This document shows positions 9,125-18,133 of a stretch of 64,000 bases of DNA, piece by piece (position 1 is the stretch's first letter; every line of letters begins with the position of its first letter). The position numbers and the translations under genes are program-made. Source of the DNA: COMBO-56-21 sp038852315. GTDB taxonomy: Archaea > Thermoplasmatota > Thermoplasmata > UBA10834. The DNA is taken from positions 1-64,000 of the forward strand of contig JAWCKF010000006.1 in assembly GCA_038852315.1 (NCBI GenBank), written 5' to 3'. Below the pieces are notes generated by a model, which had not been told where the DNA came from, made no database searches, and saw only the letters and a list, made by a program, of their open reading frames with translations.

Positions 9125-10163
9125 TCATGACGTCCCACGCTCAGGCGGGATCGCGGTTCCGACCGGTTTCTGCTGGGTTATGCAGTGCACGGCCCCTCCT
9201 CCGATCTCGATGTACGAGCAGTCCACGCTCACCACCTCTCGGTCCGGATAGACGCTCCTCAGCGTGTCCAAGGCCATCTCATCCTCCCGAATGCCATATG
9301 CGGGCACAATCACACCGCCGTTGGCGATGTAGTGGTTCGTGTACCCAGGAGTGATCGGTATGCCATCTACTTCCCTCGGCCTGGGCTGAATGAGCTTGAC
9401 AACCTCTATCGACCTCCCCTTCGCATCTGTGGATGACTGAAGCCGCTCGAGGTTCTCGTCCAATGCTTTGAAGTTGGGGTCTGTGGTGTCGTTAGTCCAA
9501 GCAGCGAGTACGAGGCGCGGGCCGGCAAAAGATGCAACCCCGTCTACGTGCCCATCCGTCATGTCTCCCTCGACGCCCCTCCCCAGCCAGATCACTTTGC
9601 GAATACCGAGATAATGCGAAAGCAGGCGTTCGATTCGATCACGGTCTGGATGGGGATTGCGATTCGGGTTCAGAAGGCACTGCTCCGTTGTCATCAGAGT
9701 GCCTTCGCCGTCAACGCTTATTGCCCCACCCTCGAGGACCATCGGCGCGACATATAGCCGCATGCAGAGGAGATTCGATAGCACAACGGGGACATCGTCA
9801 TCTTTGCGGAAGGAAGGCGCTTTGCTCCCCCAGCCGTTGAAACCGAACTTGACCATGGCGACCTTCCCGCCCTCATTGCGCACGAAGATCGGACCGTTGT
9901 CCCTGATCCACGAATCGTCGAGGGGGACCTCGATGATATCAGCCTGGCTGCCTATTCTAGCGCGGGCCTCTTCAGCCGTCGAGGGGTCCGCTAGAACGAT
10001 GACATTCTCGAACGCGTTGATTCTCCTGATGACCTCAAGGTACGCCCTCTTCGTCTTCTCAAAGTGGCCGTACCAGGTCTCCTGCCTGCACGGCCACGAG
10101 ATGAGGCATGCATCGTGAGGAGTCCACTCCGCAGGCATGAAGAGTCCGTCGTCGCACGGTGTT

Positions 10164-10174
<11 letters not shown>
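9125..10174 (-). CDS. aguA: Agmatine deiminase
   Basis: A 349-residue member of the Porphyromonas-type peptidylarginine deiminase fold. Agmatine deiminase hydrolyses agmatine to N-carbamoylputrescine and ammonia. Key elements are present: EVPLDDSWIRDNGPIF near residues 80-95 (guanidino-binding Asp), TDGHVDGVASF near 208 (catalytic His) and the nucleophile in GGGAVHCITQQKP near 330. The length is close to the usual 340-370. It overlaps by 11 nt the upstream N-carbamoylputrescine amidase gene, so the two make a two-step agmatine-to-putrescine operon. No arginine decarboxylase lies in the window. Confidence 0.93.
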
Positions 10175-11063
<889 letters not shown>

Positions 11064-11185
11064 ACTCGCGCCTTTGAAGAACTGATGGCTATTACTGCCA
11101 TAAGGCTCTTTTCGAAGGTTCTGCCAAAACGCCGTCTCAGGGGTCCGTCCGCAGAGGAGCGGTCGTTCCTGGCCCCCGTTGTGAG

Positions 11186-11257
11186 TGCGGCTGCCGGGAT
11201 TTGAACCCGGGTTTGAAGCTTGGGAAGCTCCAGTCCTAACCCCTAGACTACAGCCGC
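11186..11257 (-). tRNA. tRNA-Gly (anticodon CCC)
   Basis: Read on the minus strand, the cloverleaf has acceptor stem GCGGCTG/CAGCCGC, D-arm GTCTAGGGGTTAGGAC, anticodon arm GGAGC-TTCCCAA-GCTTC with CCC at positions 34-36, a 4-nt variable loop, and T-arm CCGGG-TTCAAAT-CCCGG. The discriminator is A and CCA is not encoded. No intron. It decodes GGG. Confidence 0.95.
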
Positions 11258-11309
11258 TCCCGTGGGGAAGTCGGTGGAAACAGTGCCAGGTGGTGAGCGA
11301 CCGCCCCGC

Positions 11310-11570
11310 TCACTTAACCGTCTCCAGCTGGCTGATGATGTTCCAGATGAGCGTCCGCCCGTGCAGCGGGATGTTCGGGTCGTTCGCCAGCTCGTCCAGA
11401 ATCATTATCGCGCTCGCGCTCCTCACATCTAGCGCCTCGTTCTTCCTCATGAGCCGCTCTTTCGCGTCTGCGGCCCCGCGCCTGATGTTCCTCGGGACGG
11501 AGGTGTCCTCAGCAAGCTGGTCCAACACCTCCATGATCTGCCTCAACTTCGTCTCCGTGTCCGCCATCAT
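11310..11570 (-). CDS. UPF0147 family protein
   Basis: An 86-residue, mostly helical archaeal protein of unknown function. MEVLDQLAEDTSVPRNIRR near residues 13-31, with alternating helices and a late NDPNIPLHGRTLIW segment, matches the UPF0147 family, found across Euryarchaeota and always about 85-95 residues. The initiator is one of two adjacent Met codons. It lies between tRNA-Gly and a stand-alone Lrp ligand-binding domain on the same strand. Confidence 0.85.
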   Translation of the reverse strand: MMADTETKLRQIMEVLDQLAEDTSVPRNIRRGAADAKERLMRKNEALDVRSASAIMILDELANDPNIPLHGRTLIWNIISQLETVK

Positions 11571-11613
11571 GATACCACCTCTCCAGGAACCTGAGATCCA
11601 TGCTCTCCATCGC

Positions 11614-11958
11614 TCACTTCTTCTGCTCTTCCTCGGGCTCTACTTTGACCTCGCCCCTCTCCTTGAAGGTCGTGACGACCATGAATGTCTTGGTCTCCTT
11701 CACCCCGTCGATTTCGGCGACATCGTCGACTATGAACTTCTTGAGGGCGGCGTAGTTCGGGAACCTGGCCTTCGCGATTATGTCCGTATCGCCAGTCACC
11801 AGGAAGACGTCCTCTATGTTCGGGAAGCTCGCGATCTTCTGTGCGACGATGTCGGACCCCTTCGTGTCTATCTTGAACGTGACAAGGGCCGCAACCTGGT
11901 CGCCACCGTAGTAAGACGAGATGACCTCCTCGTACTCCTTCTTATCCTTCTCTTCCAT
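11614..11958 (-). CDS. Stand-alone Lrp/AsnC ligand-binding (RAM) domain protein
   Basis: A 114-residue protein. Residues 20-105 form a RAM (AsnC_trans_reg) domain: AALVTFKIDTKGSDIVAQ strand-helix, then VFLVTGDTDIIAKARF, which contains the conserved Gly-Asp-x-Asp turn, then a second strand ending in KTFMVVTT. No helix-turn-helix is present, so it probably acts as an amino-acid-sensing partner rather than binding DNA itself. Both tails are strongly acidic and Lys-rich. Confidence 0.85.
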   Translation of the reverse strand: MEEKDKKEYEEVISSYYGGDQVAALVTFKIDTKGSDIVAQKIASFPNIEDVFLVTGDTDIIAKARFPNYAALKKFIVDDVAEIDGVKETKTFMVVTTFKERGEVKVEPEEEQKK

Positions 11959-12100
11959 GTCAACGCCCCCTCAATCCTGTGGCGTACGGATCCGTTTCGG
12001 TCGCCCTTTCGGTGATGTCAAAAGCCTGCGGATGAACAGGGGGTTGAATCGCAACCCTCGTGCAGTCGGGTTTCGTCGTCGCTTGCCGTCACCAGAGGTC

Positions 12101-12271
12101 CTAGAGCCGCGCCCCCTCGAACTCCTCCTGGAGGTCAATTATCACCTGTTCGAGGATCTCCTCGAGGCTGGCGCTGCGGTACTCCCGCAGCCCCCCGAGG
12201 TCGCTCTGTACTCTGGCCACGTAGGTCGTGTTGCTCTTCAGAAACTCAACGTTGCACAGGGGCTCTTCCAT
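12101..12271 (-). CDS. Small hypothetical protein (56 residues)
   Basis: ATG at 12271-12269 and TAG at 12103-12101. The product begins MEEPLCNVEFLKSNTTY, then has a likely strand (YVARVQSD) and an amphipathic helix (SLEEILEQVIIDLQEEF). Codon use matches neighbours. A TATA-like CTATATATGAGG (minus strand, about 12340-12350) lies roughly 75 nt upstream. I know no family; the acidic helical end and clean codon use make it more likely real than chance. Confidence 0.6.
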   Translation of the reverse strand: MEEPLCNVEFLKSNTTYVARVQSDLGGLREYRSASLEEILEQVIIDLQEEFEGARL

Positions 12272-12455
12272 CTATGTTCACCTTTGCTGGCCTCAGGCAC
12301 CACCCCAGGCCATGGGATGCACGGTCCGGCGCTATCTATGGCCTCATATATAGAACTTTCTTTAATGCCTTTCGGTGGCCTCCAAGACGGCCAGAGCAGC
12401 ATCGGAAAGCCTGTCGGGGAGCTGCGGGGCCGGTCGGCAGCGCCTCTCCCAACGG

Positions 12456-12462
12456 TTATATA
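12456..12462 (+). promoter_or_regulatory. TATA box of ileS
   Basis: GGTTATATATCG. Transcription should begin about 25 nt downstream, near 12483, leaving an 85-90-nt leader before ileS. That is unusual here, because many neighbouring genes look leaderless. Confidence 0.6.
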
Positions 12463-12489
12463 TCGTGTCATCCTTTCGCACGCTTACAT

Positions 12490-12554
12490 GGACTCGTCAG
12501 GTCAGCCTCGCATAGCTATCCTGATTAGCTGATCAAAGCTATCTCGCCGAGTCC
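12490..12554 (+). promoter_or_regulatory. Structured ileS leader element (candidate)
   Basis: The leader folds on paper into a three-way element closed by a perfect 7-bp stem, GGACTCG (12490-12496) with CGAGTCC (12548-12554). Inside are TCAG/CTGA (12502-12505 with 12521-12524) and TAGCT-loop-AGCTA (12526-12530 with 12537-12541). It begins just after the predicted transcription start. The shape resembles a small tRNA-like domain. No known riboswitch motif was recognised. Confidence 0.35.
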
Positions 12555-12571
12555 GTGATAGCATCCTTCTG

Positions 12572-15500
12572 ATGGTGATGATTGTCATGGCCATTGGACG
12601 TTTCCGCGAACCTTCCGGGGAGACCATCCCTCAACTTGAGGAGCAGGTGCTCCGGTCGTGGGAGGAGAGGGATGTCCTCGCAAAGGTGAGGGAACGCATG
12701 CGCGGGGGACCGCCGTTCGTGTTCTGCGAGGGTCCGCCAACCGCCAACGCGAGACCCCACATCGGGCATGTGTTCCCGCGGGTGGCGAAGGATGCGTTCC
12801 TCAGGTATCATGTCATGAACGGCCGTCGGATAGTCCCGTACATAGCTGGATGGGACTGCCACGGCCTGCCCGTCGAGCTCGAGGTCGAGCGCTCCCTCGG
12901 CCTGCGGAGCAAGAAGGACATCGAGTCGTTCGGGGTAGACCGCTTCAACCAGATGTGTCGCGAGAGCGTACTGAGGTATGAACAGGACTGGAAGTGGATG
13001 AGCCGTAGAGCAGGCTACTGGCTCGACTACGAGCACGCCTACAGGACCATGTCGAGGGAGTACATCGAGAGCGTGTGGTGGTCCCTCAAGCAGCTTCACT
13101 CCAGGGGCCTCCTCCAGAAGGGCCGCAGGGTCGAGCCGTACTGTCCAAGGTGCGGGACCCCCCTCAGCTCGCACGAGGCAGCGCTCGGTTTCAAAGAGGT
13201 GGAGTCGAGGGAGGTCATCGTGCGCATGAGGGTCGACGAGCTCGACGCCGAGCTGCTGGTGAGCGAGCCGTCCCCCTGGCGTCTGCCCATGAACGCCCTG
13301 GTCGCTGTGGACAGGGAGAGGCGCTACGTGGTCTTCCAAAGGGGCGGTGAGAGATTGATCGTCTCCGAGGAAGCATTGTCGAAGTTCTCGGACGAGGCAT
13401 CGGTCGTGGCGCGACTCTCAGGAGCCGACCTTCTCGGCAAGAGGTATGAGCCGCCTTTCAAGCTTCACGACTATGGCGGAAGAGGGTTCCGGGTCGTCCA
13501 CGCAGACGGCCCACTCGGTGCAGATACTGGCATCCTGTCCGTGGCTCCTGCTACTGGCGCATGGGACTTCGAACTTGCAGGGTCCTATGGCGTGGAGATA
13601 TGGGACCCTGTTTCCATCGACGGGACGTTCTCGGCCGAGGTCCCCGAACTTCAGGGCAGGCAGGCGGCGGACTGCGACGCCGAGGTCATGCGCATGCTCG
13701 AGTCCCGTGGCCTGCTGTTCAAGTGGGAGCTGGTCAGAGAGTCAACAGCTCCCTTCTGCTGGAGGTGCGGCACCCGGCTGCTGTTCAAGCCCGTCGAGAC
13801 ATGGTTCGTGAACGTGTCTACGGCGAAGGACGAGCTCCTGAGTCTGAACGAGGAGGTCAGATGGGTTCCCGATGGTTTCAAGCACGGCAGGTTCGGGCAG
13901 TTCCTCCGCAACGTCAGAGACTGGGCCGTCAGCAGGTCTAGGTACTGGGGAACTCCGCTGCCTGTTTGGAGCTGCAGGAACGGCCACCAGGTCTGTGTGG
14001 GCAGCTATGAGGAGCTCCGGACGCTATCAGCGACTCCGCTGCCTGATGAGTTCGACCCGCACAGGCCGTTCATCGATTCGGTTGCGCTAAGGTGCCCGAC
14101 ATGCGGTGAGGGCATGCGCCGCGAGGAGTTCGTGATAGATTGCTGGTACGATTCTGGATGCGCCCCCTTCGCACAGTACCATTACCCGTTCGAGAACATC
14201 GCCGAGTTCGACACGCACAGATCCGTCGACTTCATCGCCGAGGGCGTCGACCAGACCCGGGGATGGTTCTACACCCAGCACGCTCTCGCGGCGCTGCTCT
14301 TCAGGGCGCCCGCTTTCAAGAGCGTCCTTGTGCTAGGCCACGTCTTGGACGAGAATGGGAGGAAGATGAACAGGCTGACCGGGAACGCCGTCTACCCAGC
14401 GGATGTATTCAGCAGCGTCGGTGCTGACGCCACACGCGTGTACCTGCTGGGAGGCCAGGTCTGGCAGCCTGTCCAGTTCTCCCTCGATGCGGTGAGGCGG
14501 GAGTCAGTGAGGCCGCTCACGACCCTTTTGAACGTATACGCGTTCTTCGCCTCCAACGCAAACGCGTACGGGTTCGTCGAACAGGCGGAGTACCAGCGCA
14601 CACACGACCTCGACAGGTGGATCATCTCCCGACTCCACTCCACTTTGAAGGAGGCTAAGGCGGGGTTCGACTCGCTGGAGGTGCACCAGGCGGTGGCCGC
14701 GTTCGAGCGGTTCATCGAGGACCTGAGCAACTGGTACCTGAGGTGTTCGAGGAGGAGGTTCTGGAACGAGAGCGACCCCCAGGACAGGTTCTCGGCCCAC
14801 TGCACGCTGTACGAATGCCTCCTGACGCTCTCGAAGGCGATGGCTCCGGTCACGCCGTTCCTGTCCGAGTGGCTATACGGCTCCTTAAGGGGCCCGAAGG
14901 AGAGCGTCCACCTGGAGGACTATCCTGCACCTGCAGACGGCCTTGTCAACCCGACTCTCGAGCGGCAGATGGCGGCCGTGATTGCGGCTGTCGAGGCCGG
15001 CAGGCTCGCCAGGCAGAAGGCCAACGTGAAGCTCCGCCAGCCCCTGCCATCGGCCGTCCTGGTGGCCGACGCGGACAGGGCGTGGACACTGCGCAGGTAC
15101 GAGAAGATGGTGGCCGATGAGCTGAACGTGAAGAGGGTCGAGTGCCTCGAGAGCAGGGAGCGCATGATTCAATACGCCGTGCACCCCAACCTGAGGGTTC
15201 TCGGGCCCAAGCTCAAGGAAAACGCCTCGGAGGTTGCGAAGCTACTATCCAAGGTCGACGAGAACGAGCTGGTCAAGCACCTCCGGTCGAAGGGCAAGGT
15301 GAGGCTGGGCGGATACGATTTGACCGAGGAGGATGTCTTGGTGACGGAGAAGGAGAAGCCAGGGTATTCCCACGCCGAGGTACAAGGGATACACGCATAC
15401 GTTGAGTTGGAGATGACCCACAAGCTGAGGCTGGAGGGATTGGCCAGAGACGTGATAAGGCGGATCCAGCACATGCGCAAGCTCCAGGGTCTGCGGTTCG

Positions 15501-15685
15501 AGGACCCCATCGCCGTGGAGTATCACGGCCATCGCGACATAGAGACGGCGGTAGCCTCCTATCGGGAACACATTATGAGAGAGACACACGCCGTCAGCCT
15601 ATCTAGGTGTGAGCCTCTGGCCGGCGGTCAGGACTGGACGATAGACGGCCTGAAGGTCAGCCTTGTCGTCAGGAAGGCCGGATGA
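12572..15685 (+). CDS. ileS: Isoleucine--tRNA ligase, divergent
   Basis: A 1037-residue class I synthetase charging tRNA-Ile. Visible are GPPTANARPHIGH (HIGH at residues 63-66), GWDCHGLPVE, the CP1 editing insert (about 190-380), Zn-type Cys pairs (CPRCG, CWRCG, CPTCG), DWAVSRSRYWGTPLPVW, DCWYDSG and AEGVDQTRGWFY. Two parts deviate. The KMSKS loop reads KMNRL (598-602) followed by TGN. In the editing domain the Thr-rich TTTPWTLP motif reads EPSPWRLP (near 231-239), and the His of VHTAP is replaced (ILSVAP). The editing Asp seems kept (GAWDF). ATG at 12587 is an alternative start. Its end overlaps a convergent GNAT gene by 17 nt. Confidence 0.92.
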   Translation: MVMIVMAIGRFREPSGETIPQLEEQVLRSWEERDVLAKVRERMRGGPPFVFCEGPPTANARPHIGHVFPRVAKDAFLRYHVMNGRRIVPYIAGWDCHGLPVELEVERSLGLRSKKDIESFGVDRFNQMCRESVLRYEQDWKWMSRRAGYWLDYEHAYRTMSREYIESVWWSLKQLHSRGLLQKGRRVEPYCPRCGTPLSSHEAALGFKEVESREVIVRMRVDELDAELLVSEPSPWRLPMNALVAVDRERRYVVFQRGGERLIVSEEALSKFSDEASVVARLSGADLLGKRYEPPFKLHDYGGRGFRVVHADGPLGADTGILSVAPATGAWDFELAGSYGVEIWDPVSIDGTFSAEVPELQGRQAADCDAEVMRMLESRGLLFKWELVRESTAPFCWRCGTRLLFKPVETWFVNVSTAKDELLSLNEEVRWVPDGFKHGRFGQFLRNVRDWAVSRSRYWGTPLPVWSCRNGHQVCVGSYEELRTLSATPLPDEFDPHRPFIDSVALRCPTCGEGMRREEFVIDCWYDSGCAPFAQYHYPFENIAEFDTHRSVDFIAEGVDQTRGWFYTQHALAALLFRAPAFKSVLVLGHVLDENGRKMNRLTGNAVYPADVFSSVGADATRVYLLGGQVWQPVQFSLDAVRRESVRPLTTLLNVYAFFASNANAYGFVEQAEYQRTHDLDRWIISRLHSTLKEAKAGFDSLEVHQAVAAFERFIEDLSNWYLRCSRRRFWNESDPQDRFSAHCTLYECLLTLSKAMAPVTPFLSEWLYGSLRGPKESVHLEDYPAPADGLVNPTLERQMAAVIAAVEAGRLARQKANVKLRQPLPSAVLVADADRAWTLRRYEKMVADELNVKRVECLESRERMIQYAVHPNLRVLGPKLKENASEVAKLLSKVDENELVKHLRSKGKVRLGGYDLTEEDVLVTEKEKPGYSHAEVQGIHAYVELEMTHKLRLEGLARDVIRRIQHMRKLQGLRFEDPIAVEYHGHRDIETAVASYREHIMRETHAVSLSRCEPLAGGQDWTIDGLKVSLVVRKAG

Positions 15686-16142
15686 CCTTGTGACCCGCGC
15701 TCGCCACCCTCTTCTCCATGCAGTAGGCGTCCCTGCCTCTTGCGTAGAAGTCCTTTATTGTACCCTTGATCTCGTATCCGCGGCTCAGATACAGGGACAG
15801 GGCAGGCTCGTTGTCCGTCTCGACTTCCAGTGTATACCTGGCCATGTTGTGCGCCCTGAAGATGTTCTCGCACTCCTCCAACAGGAGTGCTCCTATCCCC
15901 TTACCCCTATGACTCCTTAGCACGGCTATCGAGGCTATCTTGCCCTCGTTGCGTTCGGCGGTGAGAAGACCCATAGCCGATCCGACGACCTCATCGTCCT
16001 CGACGGCCAGTATCACGAAGGCGTCCTCCCTCAGCAGGAACGCCCTCAGCACCTCAGGGCTGAACCTCTCGGTCCCGAAGCAGTCCTCCTCTATCCGCAT
16101 CATCGCTTCGAGGTCGCCCTCTTCGCCCCTTCGGAGGATCAC
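15669..16142 (-). CDS. GNAT N-acetyltransferase (RimI-like)
   Basis: A 157-residue acetyltransferase. The acetyl-CoA motif HRGKGIGALLLEECE follows the strand IASIAVL, and the late PALSLYLSRGYEIKGTIKDFY matches RimI/ArdA-type N-alpha-acetyltransferases of archaea, which modify protein N-termini. I chose the GTG at 16142-16140 because an AAATATCC TATA element at 16164-16172 sits about 26 nt upstream (leaderless) and the product then starts VILRRGEEGDLEAM, as GNATs usually do. A longer frame begins at 16211. The 3' end overlaps ileS by 17 nt. Confidence 0.87.
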   Translation of the reverse strand: MILRRGEEGDLEAMMRIEEDCFGTERFSPEVLRAFLLREDAFVILAVEDDEVVGSAMGLLTAERNEGKIASIAVLRSHRGKGIGALLLEECENIFRAHNMARYTLEVETDNEPALSLYLSRGYEIKGTIKDFYARGRDAYCMEKRVASAGHKVIRPS

Positions 16143-16224
16143 GACTGGAGAGACGCGCGAGGCGGATATTTGGCTTGCGGAACCACAATGATGGTGGCCT
16201 GTGACGGACACGCCCCCGTCCCCG

Positions 16225-17955
16225 CTACCATCTCTTCAGGATCTCGTTTGTCCTGGCCTCGTACTCCTCCTCGGTTATGAGACCCTGGTCCCTCATCTTC
16301 CTCAGCTGGAAGAGCATCTCCTCCGGCCTGGTCAGTGCTGGTGCGGGCTGGGGCGTGCTTAGGGCCGATGGCCCCGGCGAGTATGTGCGCACCTCTATCT
16401 TCTTCGGCCTCCTTGCGCGCGCGCCCCGGAAGATCAGTGCCGCGACCACGGCGACAACCAAGACCGCTATCAGCAGCGGTGCGAGATCCACAAGCCTGGA
16501 GACGAAGTCCTCCTCGACAGGGACGACTATGACGGTACCGTTCGAGACCGTTATCCGCGTGAGGGCCGTTGCCGTCGAGCCCAGAGAGTCGGTCACGGAC
16601 AGTCTGACAGTGTATTTCCCCGCGGTCCCGTATGTGTGCACCGGCGCGGCCACCGTCGACTCATTTCCGTCTCCGAAGTCCCAACCATAGGTGTAGGGCT
16701 GCACGCCACCCGTGACATTCGACGAGAACCTCACGGTCAGTTTGGACTGCGCGGGCACTGCAGTGGCCCCTATGCTCACCGCGAGCCTCCCCACGCTCAT
16801 GGCCGTGCCGTAGGCATACCGCAGGTCGTGGTTGGTGAAGTCGCTGTAGCCGATGTGGACGAGCCCGTTGGACGCCACCGCGACCGATGTGTCGAAACCG
16901 AGGTCGCCCTCGCTGTCGAGCGTGTAGGACTCCCACGCGCCGTTCGCGTTCGTTGCGTACTTGAGGTCTCGGTCTGATATGTCGGTGAAGTCCGAGTAGG
17001 TGATGTGTATCTTGCCCTGAGAGTCGACCGAGATCGATGTCGAGAGGCCCACGTTGCCGTCGCCGTCGATCGTGTAGGTTGCCCAGGCTCCTCCTGCGTT
17101 CGTCGCGTACTTCAGCGTTGCATTAGACTCGTCATGATAGCTTATGTGGACCCCACCCATCGCATCTACTGCTATCGAGGTGTCATATCCGACATACTCC
17201 TCGCTGTCGATGGTGTAGCACGCCCAGGCCCCTCCCGCGTTCGTCGCGTACTTCAGGTTTTCGTTCGTCCAGTCACCATAACTGATGTGCACCCACCCGT
17301 CAGGGTCGAGTGCTAGCGAGGTGTCAAAGCCGACCTCGCCTTCGCTGTCCACCGTGTAGATGGCCCAATCGCCGTCCTTGTTGGTCGCGTACTTCAGATC
17401 GTATTCGGTCCAGTCGAGGTAGCTTATGTGGACCGCGCCTCGGTCGTCAACAGCAATCGATGAGAATAGGCCGACGCTTCCCTCGCTGTCGATCGTGTGT
17501 GTCGACCATGTGCCCCCGACGTTGGTGGCGTACTTCAGATCCCTGTTGGTCCAGTCGAGGTAGCTGATGTGGATGAACCCCGCCGGATCCACTGCTACCG
17601 AGCTGTACCTTCCCACATCGCCTTCGCTGTCGATCGTGTAGCACGCCCACTCCCCATCCTTGTTCGTCGCGTACTTCAGGTCGCCGTTAGATCCGTCGTA
17701 GTAGCTGATGTGCGCCCTATCCGCCTGATCGAGCGCTAGGGAGCAGGTGCTCCCCACATCTCCCTCGGAATCCACTATCGAGAATCTCCAGTGGAACGCG
17801 CCCGAGAGAATCTCCGCGGCTCTCGATTGTTCGGTTCCTCTCTCGTGCGTCGAGATTCCCAAGCACGATAGCAAGATGACGACGGAAAGGGACACAGCTG
17901 CTGAAATGGCTCGGCGCGAGTCCCGCATCCCTGCCCGTGCGCTGCAGCCGTTCAT
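16225..17955 (-). CDS. Secreted, membrane-anchored repeat protein with PKD domain and SHOCT tail
   Basis: A 576-residue protein. After an N-terminal hydrophobic segment (ISAAVSLSVVILLSCLG, signal peptide or anchor) come seven tandem repeats of 47-50 residues, each like IDSEGxVG...SxAVDxxGxxHISYxDxTNxDLKYATNxxGxW. They probably form a beta-propeller. A PKD domain follows (YGWDFGDGNES), then a transmembrane helix (LLIAVLVVAVVAALIF) and a cytoplasmic end with a SHOCT motif (MRDQGLITEEEYEARTNEIL). A TATA-like GAATAAG at 17986-17992 supports the ATG at 17955 rather than 18033. It is likely a cell-surface protein; the ligand is unknown. Confidence 0.8.
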   Translation of the reverse strand: MNGCSARAGMRDSRRAISAAVSLSVVILLSCLGISTHERGTEQSRAAEILSGAFHWRFSIVDSEGDVGSTCSLALDQADRAHISYYDGSNGDLKYATNKDGEWACYTIDSEGDVGRYSSVAVDPAGFIHISYLDWTNRDLKYATNVGGTWSTHTIDSEGSVGLFSSIAVDDRGAVHISYLDWTEYDLKYATNKDGDWAIYTVDSEGEVGFDTSLALDPDGWVHISYGDWTNENLKYATNAGGAWACYTIDSEEYVGYDTSIAVDAMGGVHISYHDESNATLKYATNAGGAWATYTIDGDGNVGLSTSISVDSQGKIHITYSDFTDISDRDLKYATNANGAWESYTLDSEGDLGFDTSVAVASNGLVHIGYSDFTNHDLRYAYGTAMSVGRLAVSIGATAVPAQSKLTVRFSSNVTGGVQPYTYGWDFGDGNESTVAAPVHTYGTAGKYTVRLSVTDSLGSTATALTRITVSNGTVIVVPVEEDFVSRLVDLAPLLIAVLVVAVVAALIFRGARARRPKKIEVRTYSPGPSALSTPQPAPALTRPEEMLFQLRKMRDQGLITEEEYEARTNEILKRW

Positions 17956-18103
17956 TCGTCCTCCGAACCCGAATGCCGCGAAAGCACTTATTCGTATTTG
18001 CCCCCTCGCCATGTCCCTCGAGCAGAGCGGCACGTAGCGGATGCGACGAGTAAGCGCGTACGCTGGCTAGGCGGACAGGTTGCGATTCATCCATGCGAAG
18101 GAC

Positions 18104-18109
18104 TTATAT
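18104..18109 (+). promoter_or_regulatory. TATA box of asnS
   Basis: ACTTATATG about 27 nt before the ATG at 18134, predicting a leaderless mRNA. It rules out the in-frame ATG at 18080, which lies upstream of the box. Confidence 0.65.
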
Positions 18110-18133
18110 GCGGATTTCTTCTTCAGCATCTGG

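Noticed and set aside
18080..18133. ATG 18080 as the asnS start
   Set aside because: It lies upstream of the TATA box at 18104-18109, and the OB-fold domain begins after ATG 18134.
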